In this document: in pieces, positions 34,030-43,295 of the stretch
Numbering within the stretch: the first letter of the stretch is position 1
Layout of the letters: every line of letters begins with the position of its first letter
Assembly (NCBI RefSeq): GCF_900107755.1
Contig: NZ_FNQR01000023.1
Coordinates: 1 to 64,000, forward strand
Length of the DNA stretch: 64,000 nucleotides
Reading direction: 5' to 3'
Source: Thalassobacillus cyri
Lineage (GTDB): Bacteria; Bacillota; Bacilli; Bacillales; Halobacillaceae
Notes under the pieces: model-generated
The model's database searches: none
What the model saw: the letters and a program-made list of their open reading frames with translations, nothing else
Told to the model about the DNA's origin: nothing
Position numbers and translations under genes: made by a program

Positions 34030-34851
34030 ATGGAGAAAAAGAATATTGTTTCCATTGAAGATCGCATTCCGAAGTTGAAGCAGGCTCGGAAGAAAAAAGC
34101 GAACAGACGCTTGATCTTTTACCTAACCATTTTGTTTTTACTGATTGCGATAGTGATCTACTTGCAGTCCCCCCTTAGCCATGTGAAGAATATCAAGGTC
34201 AGTGGAAATGTCCATGTTACAGATGAAGAGATCAAGGAAATGAGCCACGTCTCGGGAGACGAGAACTTTTGGCAAGTGGATAAACACCAAATCCAAACTA
34301 GTGTAATGGCCCATCCAGAAGTAAACGAAGCAAGTGTGTCGCGAAACTTTCCGAATACCATCCAAATCAAGGTGGAGGAATATGACCGGGTCGGGTATGT
34401 AAAGCTCGATGGCAGCTATTATCCTATCCTGGAAAATGGGACTCGCCTGGAATCCTATGAGCTTCATGTTACAAACGGTGATGCACCACTTTTGATTGGC
34501 TTCGATAAAGCTACCTATTTGGAAGAAATGTCCAAAGAACTGAGGGAACTCCCAGCCAGTATAGCTAGATTGATTTCCGAAATTCACTGGACGCCGACCG
34601 ATGATAATCCATTTCAAATCAAACTTTATATGAATGATGGATATGAAGTACAGGGGACAATCCGGAATTTTTCTAAAAAGATGAGAGCATACCCTTCAAT
34701 TGTGACTCAGTTAGGTCCGGAAGATAAAGGGATCATCCATATTGATGTGGGTGCTTATTTTGAAGCTTATTCAACATCTGAACAAGAATCATCAGAAGAT
34801 GAAGACGCTCAAGCAGAACCAGAGGAGAATGAAAATGAAACTCAAGGGTAA
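34030..34851 (+). CDS. divIB: Cell division protein DivIB (FtsQ family)
   Basis: A 273-residue bitopic divisome protein: a basic cytoplasmic tail (about residues 1-32), one membrane span (about 33-48), an extracellular POTRA domain (about 52-120, IKVSGNVHVTDEEI to SVSRNFPNTIQIKVEE), the FtsQ/DivIB beta domain (about 125-240) and an acidic tail. It stabilises FtsL and DivIC at the septum. The start follows TTAAGGGGAAATC. Its 3' end overlaps ylxW. It normally follows murB; here it follows the repeat-bearing gap. Confidence 0.92.
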   Translation: MEKKNIVSIEDRIPKLKQARKKKANRRLIFYLTILFLLIAIVIYLQSPLSHVKNIKVSGNVHVTDEEIKEMSHVSGDENFWQVDKHQIQTSVMAHPEVNEASVSRNFPNTIQIKVEEYDRVGYVKLDGSYYPILENGTRLESYELHVTNGDAPLLIGFDKATYLEEMSKELRELPASIARLISEIHWTPTDDNPFQIKLYMNDGYEVQGTIRNFSKKMRAYPSIVTQLGPEDKGIIHIDVGAYFEAYSTSEQESSEDEDAQAEPEENENETQG

Positions 34852-35536
34852 GCATGTCATTCTCGCTTTCGTTCTCTTGGCAACGGGATTTTTAGTATCT
34901 TATAGTTATACACAGGCCGATACAGAGTCCCAAATGGTTAAACTGACCGAGCGCACGTGGGAGAAGGAATATTTTTACCGGAAACAGCTCCTCGATTTAG
35001 AGGAAAAGAACAGAGAGCTTCGGGAGGAATTACAAGGCAAAACAGAAAAGATTCAGCAATTTGAAAACAATTTGGCATCTAGCGAACGACAGATCGCAGA
35101 TTTTGTAGAACGGAAGAAAAAACTTCAACTGCTTACCGGAGAGCTGCCAGTAGAAGGACCAGGAATGACGGTAACACTAAGGGATGCGGAATATATCCCC
35201 GATGAAGCACATGCGAATAATTATATTGTGCATGAGCCTCATATCCATAAAGTGGTCAATGAGCTAAAGAGTGCTGGAGCTAAAGCGATAGCTATCAACG
35301 GGCAGCGATATCTCAGCAACAGTTATTTTGCTTGTACGGGCCCAGTAATTACAGTTGATGGAACACAGCATCCCGCACCTTTTGTCATTTCTGCAATCGG
35401 CGACCCGGAAGTGCTGTTTTCCAGTTTCTCTCTGAAAAATGGGGTAGTCGATCAGCTGGTCGCTGACAATATTGAAGTAGAGCTGGAAAAGTCGGAGGCT
35501 ATCCAAATGGATGCAAGGCTTTCCAGTGAAGGGTGA
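34835..35536 (+). CDS. ylxW: YlxW, DUF881 family membrane-anchored protein
   Basis: A 233-residue protein with an N-terminal signal anchor (about residues 5-24), a coiled coil (about 40-85, LLDLEEKNRELREELQGK) and a C-terminal DUF881 domain (about 95-225) with the INGQRYLSNSYFACTGPVI block. Role unknown; DUF881 pairs sit beside sbp and ftsA in many Firmicutes, suggesting a link to division. Start 34835 is seven bases behind GAGGAG; the earlier ATG at 34829 is too close to it. Overlaps divIB by 17 bases. Confidence 0.87.
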   Translation: MKLKGKHVILAFVLLATGFLVSYSYTQADTESQMVKLTERTWEKEYFYRKQLLDLEEKNRELREELQGKTEKIQQFENNLASSERQIADFVERKKKLQLLTGELPVEGPGMTVTLRDAEYIPDEAHANNYIVHEPHIHKVVNELKSAGAKAIAINGQRYLSNSYFACTGPVITVDGTQHPAPFVISAIGDPEVLFSSFSLKNGVVDQLVADNIEVELEKSEAIQMDARLSSEG

Positions 35537-35541
35537 ATGCT

Positions 35542-36267
35542 GTGAGTAAGCGTAGTAAATGGCTCATGTCAATCATTTTCGCAATTATTGGCTTCATGGT
35601 CGCCATTCAATTTCAAACGGCTTCTTCAGAACCTGAACTTCGCGATACACGCGATCAATGGGAAGTACGGCAAGAACTGCAGGAACAGCAAAAGCTGCAG
35701 CAGGAATTGCTGGAGCAGATAACCAGTGCGGATCGTATATTGGAAGAGTATGACGAAGTTTCTGATGAAGAAAAGCTGGAAACATTGAAAGGTTCGATAG
35801 AGCAATTAGAGCAGCAAGCCGGGTTGACCACAGTTGAAGGAAGTGGCATCACCATTAAACTCGCTCCGATTTTTCAAGAGTGGGAGGAAGATGCCCCTGC
35901 TTATCCGACGGTGAGTACCTCTTTGTTGACGCATCTGATCAATGAATTGAATACATTTGGAGCCGAAGGAATAGCGGTAGGGGAGGAGAGGGTGGTTAGT
36001 TTATCTCCAATCAGGAATGTAAACGGAGATACTTATGTGAATAACCGGCCGATGCAGCCTTTGCCAGTGGAAATAAAAGTCCTCACCAGTAATCCAAAAA
36101 AAATGCTTGATTATGTAAATGCCAGTCGCTCCAGGGATATGTTCGCGCTTGATGATATTTCCATGGATGTGCAGACAGAAAAAAATTTGAAACTGCCTGG
36201 ATATGACGATAATCTTCAGCTAGGAATATTGGAGCATGATTCCAGTAAAGAAACAGGTGAAAACTAA
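35542..36267 (+). CDS. ylxX: YlxX, second DUF881 family protein
   Basis: A 241-residue paralogue of YlxW with the same layout: signal anchor (about residues 7-24), coiled coil (about 35-90, QELQEQQKLQQELLEQI), DUF881 domain after GLTTVEGSGITIKL. Start is probably GTG 35542 behind GAAGGGTGA; GTG 35533 in the ylxW stop is an alternative. Its stop overlaps the sbp start (TAATG). Tandem DUF881 genes followed by sbp are the B. subtilis arrangement. Confidence 0.85.
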   Translation: MSKRSKWLMSIIFAIIGFMVAIQFQTASSEPELRDTRDQWEVRQELQEQQKLQQELLEQITSADRILEEYDEVSDEEKLETLKGSIEQLEQQAGLTTVEGSGITIKLAPIFQEWEEDAPAYPTVSTSLLTHLINELNTFGAEGIAVGEERVVSLSPIRNVNGDTYVNNRPMQPLPVEIKVLTSNPKKMLDYVNASRSRDMFALDDISMDVQTEKNLKLPGYDDNLQLGILEHDSSKETGEN

Positions 36268-36635
36268 TGTGGCTGCCGATTGCATTTTTATTGGTCGGGA
36301 TAATCCTGGGTCTGTTGACGGATATCCGTGTGCCGGATGCATATACTGATTACTTGACCATAGCAGTTCTGGCTGCTTTCGATACATTGCTAGGCGGTAT
36401 TCGGGCCCAATTAGAAAAGAAATTCGATGACATTGTATTTTTGACTGGTTTCTTTTCCAACGTAGCATTAGCTGCCTTATTGGCCTTTTTGGGGGTACAG
36501 CTCGGTATCGATTTATATCTGGCAGCTGTATTCGCGTTTGGAGTTCGTTTATTCCAGAATATAGCGATTATCCGAAGACATTTAATCAGTAATCTGCGTA
36601 CTTCGAACAAACTGAAAAAAAATACGGAAAAATAA
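36267..36635 (+). CDS. sbp: Small basic protein Sbp (DUF1290)
   Basis: A 122-residue membrane protein with four hydrophobic segments (about residues 2-15, 30-45, 55-77 and 80-95) and a basic C-terminus. It matches Sbp (DUF1290), always next to ftsA in bacilli; function unknown. Translationally coupled to ylxX through TAATG. The following 184 bases to ftsA show no gene and probably carry an ftsA promoter. Confidence 0.88.
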   Translation: MWLPIAFLLVGIILGLLTDIRVPDAYTDYLTIAVLAAFDTLLGGIRAQLEKKFDDIVFLTGFFSNVALAALLAFLGVQLGIDLYLAAVFAFGVRLFQNIAIIRRHLISNLRTSNKLKKNTEK

Positions 36636-36819
36636 GAGGATTATCACGTCTTTCTGTGGAAACAGAACATGAATTGATTCTATTTCCCAGTTATGTGAGT
36701 GAAAAGAACCACATAATATATCAATCTATTTACGAAAGGTGAAATGGATTGTATTTTCTTCTTATATTCGATAATATTTGAACTATTCATATGCCTTTAG
36801 TGCAGGAGGTGCATCGCTT

Positions 36820-38124
36820 TTGAATCAAAATGAAATTCTAGTAAGTTTAGATATCGGAACCACCCGTATCAAAGTGATCATCGGGGAAATCTTAAACGAT
36901 TCCTTGAATATCATCGGTGTGGGTACCGCAAAATCAAATGGTATGAAAAAAGGAGCAATTGTAGATATCGACCAAACGGTCCAGTCCATCCGTTCGGCAG
37001 TCGAGCAGGCGGAGAGAATGGTTGATATGAAAATAGATCGTGTCGTTGTCGGGGTGAACGGGAATCATATTCAGCTTCAGCCATGTCATGGTGTGGTAGC
37101 TGTCTCCAGCGATGACAGGGAAATCGGAAATGAAGACATCAAGCGCGTTATCGACGCCGCACAAGTCATTTCCATACCTCCGGAACGTGAAATCATCGAT
37201 GTCATTCCTAAACAGTTCATTGTAGATGGACAGGATGAAATCACCGATCCACGTGGGATGATCGGAGTACGACTGGAAATGGAAGGAACCATTATAACTT
37301 GTTCAAAAACTGTGCTACATAACTTGCTGAAGTGTGTGGAAAGAGCTGAACTTCAAGTGTTGGATATATGCCTTCAGCCACTTGCTGCAGGTACAGTGGC
37401 ATTATCTGATGATGAAAAGAATCTTGGTGTTGCATTGATCGATATCGGAGGTGGCAGCACTACTGTTTCTGTCTTTGAAGATGGACACCTTAAAGGGACA
37501 AGCATGACCGCTTTAGGCGGTGATAATATTACGAAAGACTTATCGATCGGTTTGAGAACCTCTACGGAAGAAGCAGAGGAAATCAAACTGGAACATGGAC
37601 ATGCCTTTTTCGATGATGCCCGGGAAGAAGAACAATTTGAAGCAACAATTATCGGAAGTAATCGAAAACAAACATTCAATCAATTGCAATTATCTGATAT
37701 GATTGAAGCTAGACTAGAAGAGATTTATGTTTTTGCAGCACAAGAAATCCACCGGATGGGAGTAAAAGATCTTCCTGGAGGTTTCGTACTGACAGGTGGC
37801 ACAATGAGCATGCCTGGTGTGATGGAGTTGGCACAGGATATCTTCCATGCGAATATCCGATTGGCGATCCCGGATTATATCGGGGTTCGTGAACCTCAAT
37901 TCACAAGTGGTGTCGGTATCTTGCAATTCGCTTATCGTAATGCGAAAATACAAGGAAAAGAGATTTTTCCATCTGTACAAGTAGCAGATCATCAACAACC
38001 GAGACCGAAAAAGCAGAAACGGAGTGCCGTAAAACAACAAGAACCACAAGAAAAGCCTGTTAAGGAAGAAAAAGAGAAAAAAGAATCAGGATTATCTAAT
38101 CTACTGAAATACTTTTTCGACTAA
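36820..38124 (+). CDS. ftsA: Cell division protein FtsA
   Basis: A 434-residue actin-like ATPase that tethers FtsZ to the membrane. Phosphate-1 motif LVSLDIGTTRIKV at the N-terminus, the FtsA-specific 1C subdomain (about 84-165), phosphate-2 ALIDIGGGSTTVSVF (about 205-219), the adenosine motif GGFVLTGGTMSMPG, and a basic C-terminal tail ending in the amphipathic helix LSNLLKYFFD. The start is TTG 36820 with GGAGGTG about ten bases upstream; an ATG at 36778 is in frame but would place that site inside the gene. ftsZ follows. Confidence 0.95.
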   Translation: MNQNEILVSLDIGTTRIKVIIGEILNDSLNIIGVGTAKSNGMKKGAIVDIDQTVQSIRSAVEQAERMVDMKIDRVVVGVNGNHIQLQPCHGVVAVSSDDREIGNEDIKRVIDAAQVISIPPEREIIDVIPKQFIVDGQDEITDPRGMIGVRLEMEGTIITCSKTVLHNLLKCVERAELQVLDICLQPLAAGTVALSDDEKNLGVALIDIGGGSTTVSVFEDGHLKGTSMTALGGDNITKDLSIGLRTSTEEAEEIKLEHGHAFFDDAREEEQFEATIIGSNRKQTFNQLQLSDMIEARLEEIYVFAAQEIHRMGVKDLPGGFVLTGGTMSMPGVMELAQDIFHANIRLAIPDYIGVREPQFTSGVGILQFAYRNAKIQGKEIFPSVQVADHQQPRPKKQKRSAVKQQEPQEKPVKEEKEKKESGLSNLLKYFFD

Positions 38125-38198
38125 ACAACGTTTCCTTCATATCCGACGAATGGAAGCTAAAATAAGTCTCGTAATCTTTGAACTGGGAGGAACGAAAA

Positions 38199-39362
38199 AT
38201 GTTAGATTTTGATACAAGCATGGACCAACTAGCAACAATAAAAGTTATTGGAGTCGGTGGCGGCGGAAGCAACGCTGTCAACCGAATGATTGAACATGGC
38301 GTGCAAGGTGTAGAATTCATCGCAGTCAACACGGACGCCCAAGCATTGAACCTTTCTAAAGCAGAAGTTAAAATGCAAATCGGTGGTAAGCTTACCCGCG
38401 GTCTTGGCGCAGGTGCCAACCCGGAAGTAGGTAAAAAGGCTGCGGAAGAAAGTAAGGAACAGCTGGAAGAAGCCTTGCAAGGAGCAGACATGGTGTTCGT
38501 TACAGCTGGTATGGGTGGAGGTACCGGTACTGGTGCAGCACCTGTCATTGCCAACGTGGCAAAAGAACTGGGAGCATTGACTGTCGGTGTTGTTACACGC
38601 CCATTCACATTCGAAGGTAAGAAGCGGTCTGTACAGGCGACAGGAGGTATCGATGGCCTGAAAAGCGCCGTGGATACATTGATTGTTATTCCAAATGACC
38701 GGTTATTGGAAATTGTTGATAAGAATACGCCGATGCTTGAAGCATTCCGTGAAGCGGATAATGTGCTTCGTCAAGGTGTACAAGGTATCTCTGACTTGAT
38801 TGCAGTCCCAGGTCTGATCAATGTTGACTTTGCAGACGTTAAGACAATCATGATGGATAAAGGGTCTGCTTTGATGGGAATTGGAATTGCAACAGGTGAA
38901 AGCCGTGCTGTGGAAGCTGCTAAAAAAGCGATATCTTCCCCATTACTGGAAACTTCCATTGATGGTGCGCACGGTGTATTGATGAACATCACCGGCGGTT
39001 CTAATTTAAGCTTGTATGAAGTACAAGAGGCGGCTGACATTGTGACTTCGGCAGCCGATCAGGAAGTAAACGTTATTTTCGGCTCTGTCATCAATGAAAA
39101 CCTGAAGGACGAAATTGTTGTAACAGTTATTGCGACTGGTTTTGATGAAGCTCAGTTGAGCCAGAACCAACCGAAACAGCAGCGCCCGGCTCTTGGACAA
39201 ATGGGAGGCGGCGTCAACAACCAGCAGCAACAACCGGAACGCATGGAAAGAAGAAGAGAAGAGCCACGTCAACAAGACATGCCATCCCAGCAGCGTGGTA
39301 ATCAAGAAGAAGACACATTGGATATTCCGACATTTTTAAGAAACCGCAACCGTAGAAGATAA
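38199..39362 (+). CDS. ftsZ: Cell division GTPase FtsZ
   Basis: A 387-residue tubulin homologue that polymerises into the Z ring. GTP-binding signature GGGTGTG at residues 106-112, N-terminal [14 protein letters not shown], and T7 loop with [11 protein letters not shown] Gln/Arg-rich linker (about 320-375) leads to the C-terminal peptide [14 protein letters not shown] that binds FtsA and SepF. Start 38199 follows GGGAGG. Two terminators follow. B. subtilis has the protease gene bpr next; it is absent here. Confidence 0.98.
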   Translation: MLDFDTSMDQLATIKVIGVGGGGSNAVNRMIEHGVQGVEFIAVNTDAQALNLSKAEVKMQIGGKLTRGLGAGANPEVGKKAAEESKEQLEEALQGADMVFVTAGMGGGTGTGAAPVIANVAKELGALTVGVVTRPFTFEGKKRSVQATGGIDGLKSAVDTLIVIPNDRLLEIVDKNTPMLEAFREADNVLRQGVQGISDLIAVPGLINVDFADVKTIMMDKGSALMGIGIATGESRAVEAAKKAISSPLLETSIDGAHGVLMNITGGSNLSLYEVQEAADIVTSAADQEVNVIFGSVINENLKDEIVVTVIATGFDEAQLSQNQPKQQRPALGQMGGGVNNQQQQPERMERRREEPRQQDMPSQQRGNQEEDTLDIPTFLRNRNRRR

Positions 39363-39372
39363 TAACGATGAA

Positions 39373-39410
39373 CAAAGAGCCTCCTGCCATTCAGCAGGAG
39401 GCTCTTTGTT
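39373..39410 (+). terminator. First terminator after ftsZ
   Basis: Perfect stem AAAGAGCCTCCTGC / GCAGGAGGCTCTTT with a 6-base loop; the T tract is interrupted (TTTGTT). Confidence 0.85.
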
Positions 39411-39469
39411 ATGTAACCCGTAACCCGTTTAACCTTTGAGTTTCCAGTATTTTCTCCCAACTTAATCAT

Positions 39470-39507
39470 AAAAGGCTTCTTGTCAATGACCAGGAAGCCT
39501 TTTTTAC
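39470..39507 (+). terminator. Second terminator-like hairpin after ftsZ
   Basis: AAAAGGCTTC pairs with GAAGCCTTTT around a 14-base loop and runs into T6. It insulates the spoIIG promoter region that follows. Confidence 0.75.
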
Positions 39508-39509
39508 GT

Positions 39510-39632
39510 TTCGACATGCTTTAGCGCTCGACTTGAAAGGGATGCTTATCGAACAGCGACAAAATCGGCTAAAAAAAGTCTTCCTGTCCTGGCAGAAAGT
39601 GACAGACTTTTAGGAACAGCATGTCTTATACT
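39510..39632 (+). promoter_or_regulatory. Probable Spo0A-controlled spoIIG promoter
   Basis: TATACT at 39627-39632 is preceded by GTGACA at 39599-39604, a 22-base gap. The B. subtilis spoIIG promoter is known for just this over-long spacing and needs Spo0A~P to work. Candidate 0A boxes (TGTCGAA) are a perfect inverted one, TTCGACA at 39510-39516, and TATCGAA at 39547-39553, the latter about 85-92 bases before the expected start. The 307-base ftsZ-spoIIGA gap holds only this and the two terminators. Confidence 0.65.
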
Positions 39633-39669
39633 TGGTATCACTATTTATTGAGAAAAGGAGAAAGAGGTG

Positions 39670-40584
39670 ATGATCTATCTCGACGCCGTATGGCTGCTTA
39701 ATTTTTTAGTAGATGGAATGATTCTGATTATAACGCAGGCAGTCACAAAATCTTATACAACGATGCGACGGATTATGTTCGCTGCTCTGATCGCCTCCCT
39801 TATTGTACCTCTGACGATATTTTTTTCAGATTCCTGGCTAGTATCTCCATTAGGTAAATTCGCTTATTCGATGATTATCATATTGGCGGCTTTCCCTTAT
39901 AAGTCTATAGCCGTTTATTTACGTAACTTGACCAGTTTCTATTTTGTTACTTTTGCGATTGGAGGTGCCCTGTTTGCCAGTCATTTTTTCTTGAGAATGA
40001 ACGTCCAGATGTCTGCGCCAGGGATGGTCACCTTCTCTACAGGTTATGGCGATCCAATCAGTTGGATGTTTGTGCTTATCGGGTTTCCTGTTGCCTGGTG
40101 GTTTACAAAACAACGCTTACAGAGGATTGCAATATTGAAATTGAAATACGAGGAAATCTATGACGTTATTTTAGAGTGGAACGGGAAAAGGGCTGCTTCC
40201 ACCGGCTTAGTGGATAGCGGGAACCATTTGAGTGACCCGTTGACAAACAAGCTTGTTTTTCTGGGAGATGAAGAGGTATTCCGATCGTTTGTCACCGAGG
40301 AGGAATGGTCGGAGCTTAAAGAGGTAGAAGAAAGCTATGATATTAACCGGATCCCTGATTCATTACAGGAATCCGTACATTTCATTCCCTACAAGGGTGC
40401 CAGTGGAGAAAGAAAATTAATGCTGGCCCTACAATTAGACAAAATCGAATTAGTCAGTGATGAGAAGAAAAAAATCAGCATGCATGCTCCGCTGCTGGGT
40501 CTGCAGTTCGGCAGATTGACGGATGATGACAGCTATCATGTCCTGCTTCATCCGGAAATGATGCAAAAAGGAAAAGTAGCTTAA
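39670..40584 (+). CDS. spoIIGA: Sporulation sigma-E factor-processing peptidase SpoIIGA
   Basis: A 304-residue membrane-bound aspartic protease that cuts the pro-peptide from pro-sigma-E when signalled by SpoIIR from the forespore. Five hydrophobic segments fill the first about 150 residues; the soluble domain has the aspartic motif LVDSGN with catalytic Asp182. Start ATG 39670 lies eight bases behind AAAGGAG; GTG 39667 is an alternative. sigE follows 17 bases later in the same operon. Confidence 0.94.
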   Translation: MIYLDAVWLLNFLVDGMILIITQAVTKSYTTMRRIMFAALIASLIVPLTIFFSDSWLVSPLGKFAYSMIIILAAFPYKSIAVYLRNLTSFYFVTFAIGGALFASHFFLRMNVQMSAPGMVTFSTGYGDPISWMFVLIGFPVAWWFTKQRLQRIAILKLKYEEIYDVILEWNGKRAASTGLVDSGNHLSDPLTNKLVFLGDEEVFRSFVTEEEWSELKEVEESYDINRIPDSLQESVHFIPYKGASGERKLMLALQLDKIELVSDEKKKISMHAPLLGLQFGRLTDDDSYHVLLHPEMMQKGKVA

Positions 40585-40601
40585 AAGGAAGGAGTTTTGA
40601 T

Positions 40602-41321
40602 ATGAACAAATGGAAATTGAAGTTACGGCTTTGGTATTATCGGATTTTATTGAAGCTTGGCTTGAAAACGAATGAAATTTATTACATAGGAGGAAGTGAA
40701 GCGCTTCCCCCTCCATTATCAAGAGAAGAAGAGGCAGAGCTGTTAAAGCGGCTGCCGAAAGGGGATAAAGCCGCCAGGGCGATGTTGATTGAACGTAATC
40801 TGCGGCTGGTCGTCTATATTGCTCGAAAATTCGAAAACACTGGTCTGAATATCGAGGATTTGATCAGCATCGGTACAATTGGATTGATCAAGGCCGTGAA
40901 TACCTTTAATCCAGAAAAGAAAATCAAGCTTGCTACGTACGCCTCTCGCTGTATCGAAAATGAAATTCTCATGCATCTGCGGAAAAGCAATAAATTGAAA
41001 TCAGAGGTTTCTTTCGACGAACCGTTGAATGTCGATTGGGATGGAAATGAACTACTGCTGTCTGATATTCTCGGTACAGAGGAAGATATCATTACCAAAG
41101 GTATCGAAGATAAGGTCGATAAGCGGTTATTGAAAAAAGCATTAGAACAGCTGAATGACAGGGAAAAGCAAATCATGGAACTCCGGTTCGGCCTGGTGGA
41201 TAAAGAAGAAAAGACCCAAAAAGATGTCGCCGACATGCTCGGTATATCCCAGTCCTATATTTCAAGGCTTGAGAAAAAAATTATAAAAAGATTGAAACGG
41301 GAATTTAACAAGATGGTATAG
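40602..41321 (+). CDS. sigE: RNA polymerase sporulation sigma factor SigE (pro-form)
   Basis: A 239-residue sigma-70 family factor for early mother-cell transcription. The first about 27-29 residues ([19 protein letters not shown]) are the basic and hydrophobic pro-sequence that SpoIIGA removes. Region 2 shows [17 protein letters not shown] and [21 protein letters not shown]; region 4 has [25 protein letters not shown], a helix-turn-helix. AAAAGGAAGGAG precedes the ATG. Second gene of spoIIG. Confidence 0.97.
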   Translation: MNKWKLKLRLWYYRILLKLGLKTNEIYYIGGSEALPPPLSREEEAELLKRLPKGDKAARAMLIERNLRLVVYIARKFENTGLNIEDLISIGTIGLIKAVNTFNPEKKIKLATYASRCIENEILMHLRKSNKLKSEVSFDEPLNVDWDGNELLLSDILGTEEDIITKGIEDKVDKRLLKKALEQLNDREKQIMELRFGLVDKEEKTQKDVADMLGISQSYISRLEKKIIKRLKREFNKMV

Positions 41322-41439
41322 CATTTTCTCGGTATTTTTGAAACGTACGTTCGCCGTTTTGTCTTAATTGGATATGCATATAATTCCCAACCCAGGGAGA
41401 TACTGAATTTTGAATAGCTTCCTGGGAGGGTTTAATACC

Positions 41440-42219
41440 GTGACTAGACATAAAGTTGAAATTTGTGGTGTAGATACATCTAAGCTTCCAGTACTTAAAA
41501 ATGACGAAATGCGTATTTTATTCAAAAGGATGCAAAATGGAGATCGATCTGCCAGGGAGGAACTAGTCAATGGCAACTTACGGCTGGTATTGAGTGTCAT
41601 TCAGCGGTTCAATAACCGTGGCGAGTTCGTAGATGATCTTTTCCAGGTGGGTTGTATTGGTCTTATGAAATCCATCGATAATTTTGATTTAAGCCATAAT
41701 GTAAAGTTTTCTACTTATGCTGTTCCGATGATTATTGGTGAAATACGCAGGTACCTTCGGGATAACAACCCGATCCGTGTATCACGTTCGTTACGTGATA
41801 CCGCGTATAAAGCCTTGCAAATGCGAGAGAAGTTAATCAGTGAACGTTCAAAGGATCCGGCACCCGCTGAAATAGCCAAGGAAATGGGGGTCCCCCATGA
41901 AGATGTCGTTTTCGCTATGGATGCAATCCAGGATCCAGTGTCATTGTTCGAACCAATCTACAATGACGGAGGAGATCCGATATTCGTTATGGATCAACTA
42001 AAGGATGAAAAGCATAAAGACTCGGTATGGCTTGATGAATTATCACTTAGAGAAGGCATGAAGCGTTTGAATGAACGAGAAAAGATGATTTTAACGAAAC
42101 GTTTCTTCCAAGGAAAAACGCAAATGGAAGTGGCGGATGAAATCGGAATTTCTCAAGCACAGGTTTCCAGGCTTGAAAAAGCAGCCATCAAAGAAATGAA
42201 TGCAACCATGTTTGAATAA
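41440..42219 (+). CDS. sigG: RNA polymerase sporulation sigma factor SigG
   Basis: A 259-residue forespore sigma factor for late transcription. It starts with VEICGVDTSKLPVLKN, as in B. subtilis, has region 2 (LRLVLSVIQRFNNRGEFVDDLFQVGCIGLMKS), region 3, and region 4 ending ISQAQVSRLEKAAIKEMN. The start is GTG 41440 behind GGGAGGG; the open frame extends 30 bases upstream into the binding site. A GCATATAATTC stretch near 41375 may be a -10 element, but its class is unclear. A strong terminator follows. Confidence 0.97.
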   Translation: MTRHKVEICGVDTSKLPVLKNDEMRILFKRMQNGDRSAREELVNGNLRLVLSVIQRFNNRGEFVDDLFQVGCIGLMKSIDNFDLSHNVKFSTYAVPMIIGEIRRYLRDNNPIRVSRSLRDTAYKALQMREKLISERSKDPAPAEIAKEMGVPHEDVVFAMDAIQDPVSLFEPIYNDGGDPIFVMDQLKDEKHKDSVWLDELSLREGMKRLNEREKMILTKRFFQGKTQMEVADEIGISQAQVSRLEKAAIKEMNATMFE

Positions 42220-42232
42220 ACCAAGCTATTCA

Positions 42233-42266
42233 CAAAGTGCACCGGACCCCGGTGCGCTTTTTTATT
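42233..42266 (+). terminator. Terminator of sigG
   Basis: AAAGTGCACCGG pairs with CCGGTGCGCTTT (one mismatch) around a 3-base loop, followed by T6. Repeat copy H starts in its T tract, just as copy B starts in the ylbG terminator tail. Confidence 0.88.
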
Positions 42267-42525
42267 TTGGCTCTATTAAAACGTTGTTGTTAATCTTTAA
42301 CAAAGGACTTATTCAACTATTGGGCCGAAAAGTCGAAGACTTGATTTCGAGATATTGGAGGAGATTAGGGTCGTTGGGGAAGGATTCGCTTTCCGCGGGG
42401 AAGACGGCAAGCCTCCTCGAGCTAAAGCTCTGCGGGGTCTTGCCAGTCTATCCTTTCCCGCAGGAGTCTCACCCTTCCCTCACGCCCCTTACCACATAAG
42501 ATTATCGAAATCGCTCTTAAATTTA
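42262..42525 (-). repeat. Palindromic repeat family 1, copy H (first of a pair)
   Basis: Minus orientation. Opens with TTTTGGCTCTATTAAAA (42265-42281) and continues GAAGACTTGATTTCGAGATA; arms GGGGAAGG and CCTTCCCT enclose GCTTTCCGCGGGGAAG, GCAAGCCTCCTCGAGCT and GCGGGGTCTTGCC. About 80 bases of its outer part align by eye with copy E. Confidence 0.85.
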
Positions 42526-42574
42526 CTTACCCTAAATTGTTAGGAGAATACTATTACAATGCCAGATTGATCCG

Positions 42575-42882
42575 TTCTTATTGCTTCAAAAGTATGCCAT
42601 TCGTAACAGAAGTTTCGAGATTCTTACAACCATATGGTGGCTGGAAAAACGGTGAGACTCCTCGGAAATGCTACGCATTTCCTTCGTGCGGTGTGTATTC
42701 AAGATGTTTATTCAAAGTCCTGTGGGATGAACATGATCGGTGAGATCCCGCAAGGCGAAGCCTGAGGAAGCTCACCACATGCCCACGGAAAGCGATCCGT
42801 TTTCCCAGCCTCCATCATTGCAACCTAAAGTCTCGAAACTGAGTCTTCAACTAAAGGGAGCTTTACTGTAAAATCAAATAAG
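42575..42882 (+). repeat. Palindromic repeat family 1, copy D (second of a pair)
   Basis: Plus orientation, 50 bases after copy H. Contains GGTGAGATCCCGC, GCCTGAGGAAGCTCACC, CCACGGAAAGCGAT and the full tail CTCGAAACTGAGTCTTCAAC, AAAGGGAGCTTTACTG. It has an extra internal 60-70 bases relative to copy C. Copies H and D fill nearly all of the 746 bases between sigG and ylmC, where B. subtilis has ylmA. Confidence 0.85.
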
Positions 42883-42965
42883 GAGATTTCACAGCGCATT
42901 TTTATATTTTAGAACCATGTAATCCACCTTTCTTGCATAGAATAGATCAAGGAAGGTGATTAGAT

Positions 42966-43232
42966 ATGATGATTTCAGAATTACAAATGAAGGATATCAT
43001 CGCCATGGAAACAGGTGAACGGCTCGGTCAGATTGCTGATTTGGATATAGATGTCGATAATGGCAAAGTGGTTGCCATCGTGATTACGCTGAAAGGAAAA
43101 ATGATGGGCCTGTTTGGAAAAGATGAAGAAGCGGTGATACCGTGGGATCAGATCATCAACATCGGGACGGATGTTATTTTAGTGAAAAAACCCTTCGCAC
43201 TCCCTCCTCAATCGACAAATAAGATAGAATAA
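42966..43232 (+). CDS. ylmC: YlmC/YmxH family sporulation protein (PRC-barrel)
   Basis: An 88-residue PRC-barrel domain protein of the YlmC/YmxH family (ISELQMKDIIAMETGERLGQ, then DLDIDVDNGKVVAIVI and IPWDQIINIGTDVILV). Its role is unknown, though it is listed with sporulation-associated proteins. AAGGAAGGTGAT precedes two adjacent ATG codons. It starts the ylmC-D-E-sepF-G series. Confidence 0.87.
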   Translation: MMISELQMKDIIAMETGERLGQIADLDIDVDNGKVVAIVITLKGKMMGLFGKDEEAVIPWDQIINIGTDVILVKKPFALPPQSTNKIE

Positions 43233-43295
43233 TGGGGCTAGAAGAAGAAATATGACTGGTTCTGTGGTAAAATATAGGGCAACTGAGGTGGTAAC

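Noticed and set aside
42200-42743. Several short plus-strand frames after sigG
   Set aside because: All fall in repeat copies H and D; the translated copies do not share a frame.
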